Positions 34,378-40,259 of a DNA stretch of 40,259 nucleotides are shown piece by piece (the stretch's first letter is position 1; each line of letters starts with the position of its first letter). Both the position numbers and the translations under genes were made by a program. The notes below the pieces were generated by a model that saw nothing but the letters and a program-made list of their open reading frames with translations, searched no databases and was not told the origin of the DNA. The stretch is from Megasphaera sp. (GTDB lineage Bacteria > Bacillota > Negativicutes > Veillonellales > Megasphaeraceae), in contig JALCNL010000010.1 of NCBI GenBank assembly GCA_022649055.1, forward strand, positions 1-40,259, written 5' to 3'.

Positions 34378-35397
34378 TTGAAGAAAACGGTACAGGAATT
34401 GGCTGAATTTTTAGGAGGCACTGTTATCGGAAACGGTGAGACCGTTGTGGAAGATATTTGCAGTTTGGCAGAAGCGGGAAAAAATGATATTACCTTTGCG
34501 GTGGACCCATATATAGAATATCTTCCACAAGTTCATGCGGGAGCTGTCATAGTGGAAAAGGAAGTTCCTTGTGGGGACAATACGTTGGTTATAGTAGAGA
34601 ATCCACGGCTGGCCTTCTCAAAACTTCTTGTTTTATTCCATCCTCGTCAGTCTGTGACGGTGGGAATTCATCCTGCTGCTATTGTAGATGAGAGTGCGGT
34701 TATTGGTGCTGAGACGACTATTATGGCGTATGCTGTTATTGGTAAAAATGTACGTGTGGGAAGGCATTGCATTATATATCCCTCCGTCTTCATAGGAGAT
34801 AATGTTGTTATTGGCGATGAGACAGTGCTATATCCAGGTGCAGTTATTCATGAAAATTGTGTTCTTGGCAGCCGTGACGTTATACGGGCACATGCGGTCA
34901 TTGGCGGGGAAGGATTTGGGTTTGCCACAAAAGATGGAAAACATACGCGAATACCTCAAATTGGTAATGTGGAAATTGGTGATGATGTAGAAATCGGAGC
35001 TTGTACAACTATTGATAATGCAACGCTGGGTAGTACAAAAGTAAAACGGGGAACGAAAATAGATAATTTAGTCCATTTGGGACATAATTGTGAAATTGGT
35101 GAAGATTGTTTTATTATTGCACAAGATGGACTTGCCGGGAGTACAATTGTCGGTGATCATGTTACTTTTGCCGGTCAAGTAGCTACAAAAGGACATATCT
35201 CCATTTGCTCGGATACGGTGTTTGCTGGCAGGAGCGGCATTACCCGGGATATCACAAAACCAGGAATTTATGGTGGATTTCCTGCCCGGCCGCACATGGA
35301 GTGGAGCCGGCAAGAAGCTTATATTAAACATTTGCCGGAAATGGCAAAACGTGTAAAGGCTTTAGAAAAAAAGCTGTCTGAATTGGAAAATAAATAA
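34378..35397 (+). CDS. lpxD: UDP-3-O-(3-hydroxyacyl)glucosamine N-acyltransferase
   Basis: LpxD adds the second hydroxyacyl chain to lipid A precursor in the cytoplasm, using acyl-ACP. The 339-residue protein has an N-terminal uridine-binding domain (about 1-100), then a left-handed beta-helix of hexapeptide repeats (about 100-290), with the catalytic histidine at about His236 in VHLGHNCEIG, and a C-terminal helix. TTG at 34378 is preferred: it gives the family start KKTVQELAEFLGG and is 10 bases from AAGGA, while GTG at 34369 is only one base from it. Proof of an LPS pathway. lpxC, fabZ and lpxA, its usual companions, do not follow. Confidence 0.94.
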   Translation: MKKTVQELAEFLGGTVIGNGETVVEDICSLAEAGKNDITFAVDPYIEYLPQVHAGAVIVEKEVPCGDNTLVIVENPRLAFSKLLVLFHPRQSVTVGIHPAAIVDESAVIGAETTIMAYAVIGKNVRVGRHCIIYPSVFIGDNVVIGDETVLYPGAVIHENCVLGSRDVIRAHAVIGGEGFGFATKDGKHTRIPQIGNVEIGDDVEIGACTTIDNATLGSTKVKRGTKIDNLVHLGHNCEIGEDCFIIAQDGLAGSTIVGDHVTFAGQVATKGHISICSDTVFAGRSGITRDITKPGIYGGFPARPHMEWSRQEAYIKHLPEMAKRVKALEKKLSELENK

Positions 35398-35409
35398 AGA
35401 GGCTATGCC

Positions 35410-36312
35410 ATGTATATCTTTATGAAGTGTTTAAGTTATGTTATTTGCCATGTACCAGAAACTATTCGCCGTGGCATTGGTTCTTTTTTAGGAATATTTT
35501 TTTGGACTTTTGTGCCTAAACGGCGTAAGTTATTGGCACAGCGTCAGATACTAGAGTGTGGAATTACGGATGATCCGCAGAAAGCAATGGCGATTGCGCG
35601 AGCCAGCAGCGTGCGGTTTGGTCCTATGATTGTAGAAGTTTTATCTTATCCTATGTATACTAAGGAAAAACTTGACGAAAAAATTACTTTTCATGGGAAA
35701 GAATATCTTGATGCATTGAAAAAAAGCGGGGAAGGTAGTATCTTTATGGCATCTCACGCCGGGAATTGGGAACTTCTCGGTGCCGTACTTGCTATGAACG
35801 GATATCCGCTTATTTCTGTTGCACAAGAACAGAATAATCATAGTGCCGATAAATTTATCAATGAATATCGTTGTATGATGAAACAACACGTTACATATAA
35901 AACGGGTGTGCGGGACATGATACGACTTTTATCGGAAGGCTGTTATATAGGATTGCTGATGGATCAAGATCCATCGACATCAGGTATTATGGTTAAATTA
36001 TTTGGACGGGATACCTTAACGGCGGATGGGCCGGCTAAATTGGCTGGCATTCATAATTATCCTATTCTTACTACGTTCATTCATGAAGATAAACCATATC
36101 ATCATATTATTAATGTTTTACCGCCGATTCGTCCATATGATAGCAGAGAAAAACTATCTAAAGCAGAAAAAAAGAAAATCATGTATGAAACGACACAAAA
36201 GTTGAATGATCGACTGGAGGCATATATACGGCGATATCCAGAGGATTGGTTTTGGCTTCATGATCGTTGGAAATGGACAAAGCGCTTGCAGGAAAAAGAA
36301 CAGCTCAATTAA
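35410..36312 (+). CDS. LpxL/HtrB-like lipid A late acyltransferase
   Basis: This 300-residue member of the lysophospholipid acyltransferase superfamily would add a secondary acyl chain to lipid A at the inner membrane. The catalytic HxxxxE motif is SHAGNWELLG (His116, Glu121). The LpxL-type signatures GLLMDQDPSTSGIMVKLFG and the C-terminal YPEDWFWLHDRWK are present, and a hydrophobic N-terminal segment (about 3-35) anchors it. It starts 12 bases after lpxD and is the last gene of the cluster; a terminator inside the neighbouring insertion sequence follows. Whether it is the lauroyl- or myristoyl-type enzyme cannot be told. Confidence 0.92.
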   Translation: MYIFMKCLSYVICHVPETIRRGIGSFLGIFFWTFVPKRRKLLAQRQILECGITDDPQKAMAIARASSVRFGPMIVEVLSYPMYTKEKLDEKITFHGKEYLDALKKSGEGSIFMASHAGNWELLGAVLAMNGYPLISVAQEQNNHSADKFINEYRCMMKQHVTYKTGVRDMIRLLSEGCYIGLLMDQDPSTSGIMVKLFGRDTLTADGPAKLAGIHNYPILTTFIHEDKPYHHIINVLPPIRPYDSREKLSKAEKKKIMYETTQKLNDRLEAYIRRYPEDWFWLHDRWKWTKRLQEKEQLN

Positions 36313-36365
36313 CAAAATCTTATTTGGAGAATATAAAAAGGCTCTATGTCAAATGTTGGGGTGGT

Positions 36366-36982
36366 TCAATCGTAACACATGTGTAAGAGGAACATGCAAT
36401 GGGATGTTCCTCTTTTTCGTTGTGTGGCAGCATCCATGAACAATATACGATTTCGGAAACTAATACTTTTATCTTGTTGGGGTGTCCTTCCATGAATTCA
36501 TTAGAGTAGTGAATTCGGATGGCATTAATAATGCCGTCAAACCGATCCGCGAACGAGTACAGCAGGGACTTGAATCCTGTTAATCCAGCATCCTGAATTC
36601 GTTTTCGTACTTTTGGTCCGGTGCGTTTCCCCGAAATTCATCTAGGGATAAGATAGCAGGGAGCGTAGCAGGTTTACTATAGGAAATGCAGTCGAAATAC
36701 CGGAGGATGGTAGTCACCGACACGTGGAATCGGTCGGCGATATCGGTAAAACTTTGTTTACGGGCGCATTCCCGGATCATGGCGAGCTGCTGTCGTTGAC
36801 TGCGTCATTGGTACGGTTGTACTAAGGGGGGCGGGATAAAAGGAATGGCCGCAGGTGGGACAAACATAGCGGTATTTATGAAGGGAAGCATACAGGGGAA
36901 CGTCGTCCAGCCATGCCAATAGGATTTCCTGCTGCCGGTAATCTTTAATCCGGGGAGTTCGGGTATGACACTGAGGACACAA
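36366..36982 (-). pseudogene. ISL3 transposase remnant
   Basis: Three pieces of one transposase remain in different frames. The N-terminus (36758-36982) has the zinc finger CPQCHTRTPRIKDYR...YVCPTCGHSFYP. The helix-turn-helix (36580-36780) has ARKQSFTDIADRFHVSVTTILRYFD and reaches the first catalytic-region motif LSLDEFRGNA. The C-terminal tail (below 36580) has NAIRIHYSNEF, NKIKVL and then FRNRILFMDAATQRKRG, ending at 36366-36368. A frameshift at a C run near 36828, an in-frame stop shortly after, a large internal deletion after DEFRG and a small deletion after NKIKVL are all visible. It cannot encode an active enzyme. Confidence 0.85.
36385..36417 (+). terminator. Terminator of the envelope cluster, inside the insertion sequence
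   Basis: AAGAGGAACAT pairs perfectly with ATGTTCCTCTT around an 8-base loop, followed by a run of T. It overlaps the 3' coding end of the transposase remnant, so the insertion sequence supplies the terminator for the lpxL-like gene. Confidence 0.8.
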
Positions 36983-37177
36983 ACAGGAAATGTGAGAAAA
37001 CTCTATATAAAAGATCTGTTTATTTTCCCCATAGGTGCTGTTCCTGATGCAACCATCAATTGGAACATTTTTTCTATATAATGGTAGTGGGACATGCTAC
37101 GTCGTCCTTTCTGATCGGGTTTGGTCGCTTGGATTGTATCGGATGTATGCTGTTATGTCCATCTTTTTACGCAAAAT

Positions 37178-37214
37178 GGGGTAAGGCAGACAATGGATTG
37201 TCTAGTCTTACCCC
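37178..37214 (-). terminator. Hairpin downstream of the HAD phosphatase gene
   Basis: GGGGTAAG pairs with CTTACCCC, and inside it AGACAAT pairs with ATTGTCT around GG. On the minus strand it is followed by ATTTTGCGTAAAAA, a modest T run. It overlaps the right end of the insertion sequence and probably ends transcription of the phosphatase gene. Confidence 0.6.
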
Positions 37215-37237
37215 AACATTTATTATAGAATCAAAAT

Positions 37238-37996
37238 TTATATCCAACCGTGTTTTTGACAAGCATGCAAGATACCCCCCGTATCGCAGGTATCTGTGAT
37301 ATAGTTTGCTTTTTCTTTAAGTTCTGGACAGGCATTTCCCATGGCAATGGAGAACCATGCAGGAGTAAACATGCTGATATCGTTCAATCCGTCACCGAAT
37401 ACGACGACGTCCTGCAGGGGAGCACTGATTTTTTTCATCATGCGGCGAATACCCGCAGCTTTATCTGCTGGTTCAACGATAAAGGAATTTTCAGTATAAG
37501 GAATATGGGAAAGACCATGTTTTTGCGGTTGAGAAGCAGCATAAGATGGTTTTATGTAGAAAATTTTGTAAATTGTCTGTAATTTCATAGGATCTAATGG
37601 ACAGACAATTGTTTTAAAATAACTTTTTTTTTCGTTATTGACGAAAGCGGCAGAACGAGTATATCGGATAATTTTATTTTCCAATGTGACAGCCCAGGAA
37701 ATATGACAAGCATCAAGATCTTTGAGTAAAGAGATAGCTTGTTCTCTGGGGAGGCCGGACATCTCCAGCAGTCTACCATTATACGTCAAACTGTTGCCGC
37801 CATCGGCGACGAAGGAGTTGATATGCAACGGTAGTGAAAATTGTAAGGTGTCGCACTGCAGCCGGCCTGTGGCAATTGCTACAAAATGACCGGCTTGCCT
37901 TAATTGATTTAAACAAAACATAGTATCTTTTGGGATTACTTTAGTTGTTCCTACGGCTAAGGTCCCATCGATATCAAAAAAGAAATATTTTTTCAT
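37238..37996 (-). CDS. Cof-type HAD-IIB family sugar-phosphate phosphatase
   Basis: This 252-residue haloacid-dehalogenase phosphatase with a C2B cap has motif I FFDIDGTLAVG (nucleophile Asp8, acid Asp10), motif II ATGR near 42 and motif IV VVFGDGLNDISMF. Lys in the AADKAAG segment is motif III. Family members dephosphorylate sugar phosphates, flavin or PLP-type substrates; the substrate here cannot be named. AGAAAGGAA precedes the ATG. It is the only intact gene on the minus strand, with its own promoter divergent from the 6S RNA. Confidence 0.9.
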   Translation of the reverse strand: MKKYFFFDIDGTLAVGTTKVIPKDTMFCLNQLRQAGHFVAIATGRLQCDTLQFSLPLHINSFVADGGNSLTYNGRLLEMSGLPREQAISLLKDLDACHISWAVTLENKIIRYTRSAAFVNNEKKSYFKTIVCPLDPMKLQTIYKIFYIKPSYAASQPQKHGLSHIPYTENSFIVEPADKAAGIRRMMKKISAPLQDVVVFGDGLNDISMFTPAWFSIAMGNACPELKEKANYITDTCDTGGILHACQKHGWI

Positions 37997-38032
37997 GAAA
38001 GTGGAATTCCTTTCTGTTATTTCATATAAGTT

Positions 38033-38060
38033 ATTATAACTAAAATTTAAAGGTTGTCAA
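38033..38060 (-). promoter_or_regulatory. Promoter of the HAD phosphatase gene
   Basis: On the minus strand, TTGACA (38055-38060) and TATAAT (38033-38038) are both perfect and 16 bases apart. The transcript would start about 30 bases before the ATG. Confidence 0.8.
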
Positions 38061-38099
38061 AACAAAAAAAGAAATACGAATCTGCGAATTTGTCAAGGC

Positions 38100-38128
38100 T
38101 TGATTTTTTTTATGTATTTGATTATACT
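38100..38128 (+). promoter_or_regulatory. Promoter of the 6S RNA
   Basis: TTGATT (38100-38105) and TATACT (38123-38128) are 17 bases apart. The predicted start at about 38135 coincides with the first paired base of the RNA below. Confidence 0.8.
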
Positions 38129-38134
38129 GTAGTC

Positions 38135-38325
38135 AAGAAGCAACCCTGCTGTGTGCGTAAAATGGTCTCGATGTTTTGAACCAACATCTTTTACATTGGG
38201 AGTCTGGGCTTCGTGAGCGTAAAACAATGCCTGGCATAGGACTGTTGGAACTCATGAGAGGACACCCACCTGCTTAGGCAGGCTCAAAACTCGGTTTATA
38301 AACGGCATGGTGGGGCTTCTTTTCT
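38135..38325 (+). ncRNA. ssrS: Probable 6S RNA
   Basis: This non-coding stretch of about 190 bases fits 6S RNA, which mimics an open promoter and sequesters the housekeeping RNA polymerase holoenzyme. The 5' end AAGAAGC (38135-38141) pairs with GCTTCTT (38315-38321), and CCC with GGG continues the closing stem. A long imperfect rod with a central open region lies between, and T-rich sequence follows. Firmicute 6S RNA genes are commonly near rarA (bsrA in Bacillus lies two genes from it), matching the gene downstream. No tmRNA or SRP RNA hallmark is seen. The call rests on structure, length and synteny. Confidence 0.75.
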
Positions 38326-38342
38326 TGTATATAGTTGATTAA

Positions 38343-38376
38343 AATGCCGCTGAGTATTCTTAGCGGCATTCTATTT
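38343..38376 (+). terminator. Hairpin between 6S RNA and rarA
   Basis: AATGCCGCTGAG pairs with CTTAGCGGCATT (one G-U wobble) around TATT, followed by CTATTT. It could end 6S transcription or attenuate rarA. It also rules out the in-frame rarA start at 38335. Confidence 0.7.
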
Positions 38377-38394
38377 ACCATGGGGAGCAAACAA

Positions 38395-39711
38395 ATGAAC
38401 GGAGACGACTTATTTTCTATGGCAAATGCGAAGGACAGTGGACATTTTGAACCACTGGCTGTACGTATGCGTCCTAACACGTTAGATGAAATATATGGGC
38501 AAAATGAACTGATTGGGAAAGATAGTTTTTTACGGGCAATGATTGAACGCGATACAATTCCCTCATTGTTATTATATGGACCATCTGGAGTAGGGAAGAC
38601 AACATTGGCTCATGTCATTGCGATGGAAACACAAAGCCGATTTGTTAAAGTAAATGCCGTTACCGCCGGAACGGCAGAATTACGTAAATTGATCGGGGAG
38701 GCAAAGGACGCCGTTTGTATGTATCAAAAACGGACGATTCTTTTTATTGATGAAATTCACCGTTTCAATAAAGCACAACAGGATGTATTACTTCCTTATG
38801 TTGAAGATGGCACAATCATTTTGATCGGAGCAACTACTGAAAATCCGTATTTTGAGGTAAATCGTCCGTTGCTGTCGCGATTACGGGTTATGAAGCTTAC
38901 CGCTCTTACTAAGAAGGCGGTGGCTTCTATTTTGCGAAGAGCATTACAGGATGAAACTAATGGTTTAGGAAAAATGGAAATCACGGCGACAACCGATATG
39001 CTTATGACTATTGCTTCTTATGCAGATCGAGATGCCCGAATGGGACTTAACCTTTTGGAACAAATTTGTATGCTGGTGCCTCAGCGTGGTACAATTACAC
39101 AGGAGATCGTAGAAAAAGTAGTAGGGCATAGAATTTATACATATGACAAAAAAGGTGATGCTCATTATGATACTATTTCTGCATTTATTAAGAGTATGCG
39201 AGGTTCAGATCCGGATGCAGCTCTGCATTACTTGGCCAGAATGATTGAGGCGGGGGAACAGCCTTCGTTCATTGCCCGACGTCTTGTAATATGTGCGGCT
39301 GAAGATGTAGGTTTGGCAGATCCGCAAGCCTTGCTTGTCGCTAATGCTGCAGCCCAGGCAGTACAATTTGTCGGATGGCCGGAAGGAAGAATTATTCTTT
39401 CGGAAGCAGTTATTTATATTGCCTGTGCTCCCAAGAGTAATAGTGCATATGTTGCTGTTGACAGCGCTATCTCTGATGTTCGAAAGGGGGATTACGGAGA
39501 TATTCCTGACTATTTGCGCGATAGTCATTATCAAGGGTCCGCAGCTTTGGGACACGGTATTCATTATAAATATCCCCATGATTATCCTGAGGGGTGGGTC
39601 GAACAGCAATATTTGCCGAATCCTTTAAGAAATAAAGTGTATTATCAGTCTTCGGATCATGGGCAGGAAAAAAATATGACGGAACATTGGAACCATCGTC
39701 GTGGGAAGTAA
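38395..39711 (+). CDS. rarA: Replication-associated recombination protein A (RarA/MgsA)
   Basis: This 438-residue clamp-loader-like AAA+ ATPase acts at stalled replication forks. The N-terminus has PLAVRMRPNTLDEIYGQ, Walker A is GPSGVGKTTLAH, Walker B is LFIDEIHRFNKAQQDVLL, and sensor 1 is GATTENPYFEV with the arginine finger in SRLRV. The C-terminal tetramerisation domain follows (SDPDAALHYLARMIEAGE, YRDSHY-type DYLRDSHY). GGGGAG is 8 bases before ATG 38395; this start gives normal length. It follows the 6S RNA and precedes ftsK by 18 bases. Confidence 0.95.
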   Translation: MNGDDLFSMANAKDSGHFEPLAVRMRPNTLDEIYGQNELIGKDSFLRAMIERDTIPSLLLYGPSGVGKTTLAHVIAMETQSRFVKVNAVTAGTAELRKLIGEAKDAVCMYQKRTILFIDEIHRFNKAQQDVLLPYVEDGTIILIGATTENPYFEVNRPLLSRLRVMKLTALTKKAVASILRRALQDETNGLGKMEITATTDMLMTIASYADRDARMGLNLLEQICMLVPQRGTITQEIVEKVVGHRIYTYDKKGDAHYDTISAFIKSMRGSDPDAALHYLARMIEAGEQPSFIARRLVICAAEDVGLADPQALLVANAAAQAVQFVGWPEGRIILSEAVIYIACAPKSNSAYVAVDSAISDVRKGDYGDIPDYLRDSHYQGSAALGHGIHYKYPHDYPEGWVEQQYLPNPLRNKVYYQSSDHGQEKNMTEHWNHRRGK

Positions 39712-39729
39712 GTTTTGGAAGGTGAAAAA

Positions 39730-40259
39730 ATGGCACAACGTAAAATATCCAACCGCACACAAAAATTGACCGGCAAAAAGCGAGGACGTCGGACCACAAA
39801 AAAAACACAAGGACCATCACTCTTAAAATATGAAATTATGGGTCTTGTTTTTATTTTTATGGGTCTTTTTGCGGCTATTGGTATCATTGGTGTAGATACG
39901 GGCAGCATCGGTACGGTTGTGGATGATGTGCTGGCGTATATATTTGGCGTTGGGCGTATTTTGGCAGCGTTGCTGCTGGTTGTATTGGGATTAAAGTATA
40001 TCATGCTTCGCAAGGCTGTCCCGGTAACGGGAAATTGGGCGTTGGGAACACTCTTGTTTATTATGTTTCTGGGGATGATACACTTATTTTTTGTTCCCGA
40101 AGGGGCTGAATTTATGCCGGCGGTCATGTCTATCAGCGGGGGTGCGATCGGTGGATTGGTAGCTGTTTTGCTACGACAGTTTTTTGGACAGGCTGGTGGT
40201 TTTTTAGTTTTGACAATAGGGATGATAGTGACTGTAATGGCTTGGAAAAAATGGTCTAT
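39730..40259 (+). CDS. ftsK: DNA translocase FtsK/SpoIIIE, N-terminal part (3' end beyond window)
   Basis: The frame starts at ATG 39730 after GGAAGGTG and stays open to the window edge, giving 176 residues. A very basic N-terminus (MAQRKISNRTQKL, KKRGRRTTKK) is followed by four or more hydrophobic spans: about 39-60, 73-95, 100-118 and 135-170. This is the membrane domain layout of FtsK/SpoIIIE, which pumps DNA across the septum. The motor and gamma domains would lie outside the window, so the call rests on topology and on the common rarA-neighbour context. Confidence 0.75.
   Translation, partial: MAQRKISNRTQKLTGKKRGRRTTKKTQGPSLLKYEIMGLVFIFMGLFAAIGIIGVDTGSIGTVVDDVLAYIFGVGRILAALLLVVLGLKYIMLRKAVPVTGNWALGTLLFIMFLGMIHLFFVPEGAEFMPAVMSISGGAIGGLVAVLLRQFFGQAGGFLVLTIGMIVTVMAWKKWS

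Larger units (their letters stand above)
36340..37229. mobile_element. Decayed ISL3-family insertion sequence
   Basis: The ends are near-matching inverted repeats: 36340-36362 begins GGCTCTATGTC and ends AAATGTTGGGGT, and the complement of 37210-37229 reads TCTATAATAAATGTTGGGGT (17 of 20 identical over the shared part). GGCTCT...TGTTGGGGT is the usual ISL3-type end. Between them lies one broken transposase on the minus strand. At about 890 bases it is shorter than a full element of roughly 1.3-1.5 kb. I did not find a convincing target duplication. Confidence 0.8.

Noticed and set aside
36820-36840. Phase-variable C run in the transposase
   Set aside because: Other lesions (stop codon, deletions) kill the gene regardless of run length, so it is decay rather than switching.
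37060-37299. 79-residue plus-strand frame
   Set aside because: It spans the insertion sequence end and the antisense of the HAD gene; no ribosome site or family resemblance.
38135-38325. tmRNA or SRP RNA as the identity of the structured RNA
   Set aside because: No tRNA-like CCA end or tag frame, and no conserved SRP tetraloop helix sequence; length and closing stem fit 6S better.
39657-40127. 156-residue minus-strand frame
   Set aside because: It is antisense to the end of rarA and the start of ftsK, which has the better codon pattern and ribosome site.
1-40259. CRISPR array, tRNA or rRNA genes
   Set aside because: No regularly spaced repeats, cloverleaf with TTCGA-type arm, or rRNA-like stretch was recognised by eye on either strand.

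Overview
The window reads as a chromosomal segment of a diderm Firmicute of the class Negativicutes (Veillonella / Dialister / Megasphaera relatives; the genus cannot be fixed from sequence alone). Firmicute traits are strong AGGAGG ribosome binding sites, a T-box leader, class II fructose bisphosphatase and 6S RNA next to rarA. These sit beside a complete set of outer-membrane genes: MlaEFD, TolC, TamB, BamA, Skp/OmpH proteins, LpxD and an LpxL-type acyltransferase. Overall base composition is AT-leaning, and almost all genes lie on the + strand.

Region 1 (1-3431) is a compact four-gene unit: the 3' half of an EF2568-type cysteine desulfurase, a 92-residue orphan, a radical SAM protein of the TrsS / MJ0619 type with a cysteine-rich N-terminus, and a PaaK-like AMP-forming ligase. 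Its product is unknown. Region 2 (3476-5848) is class II (cobalamin-dependent) ribonucleotide reductase with its own promoter.

Region 3 (5845-10931) is a serine operon. A consensus promoter overlaps the nrdJ stop codon and drives a T-box leader with one stem I but two antiterminator/terminator modules. It is followed by serC, serA, a histidine phosphatase that may be the missing phosphoserine phosphatase, and serS. Region 4 (11021-13354) holds a zinc-ribbon protein of unknown role, a transaldolase-like fructose-6-phosphate aldolase and glpX, closed by a strong terminator.

Region 5 (13418-18366) has murA, an mreB/mbl-type gene, an exported biotinyl-like domain without the acceptor lysine and an exported S55 (SpoIVB-like) protease, closed by a terminator. 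Region 6 (18443-36417) is the outer-membrane supercluster: mlaE, mlaF, mlaD (with a C-terminal beta-barrel), tolC, tamB, a sigma-70 family factor, a single-pass membrane protein, bamA, an unknown exported barrel-like protein, three consecutive OmpH/Skp paralogues, lpxD and an lpxL-like gene. It probably builds and supplies the outer membrane: phospholipid transport, protein insertion, periplasmic chaperoning and lipid A acylation.

Region 7 (36340-37229) is a decayed ISL3-family insertion sequence directly after the lpx genes. Region 8 has a Cof-type HAD phosphatase on the minus strand, then divergently a probable 6S RNA, rarA, and the 5' end of ftsK/spoIIIE, which runs off the window.
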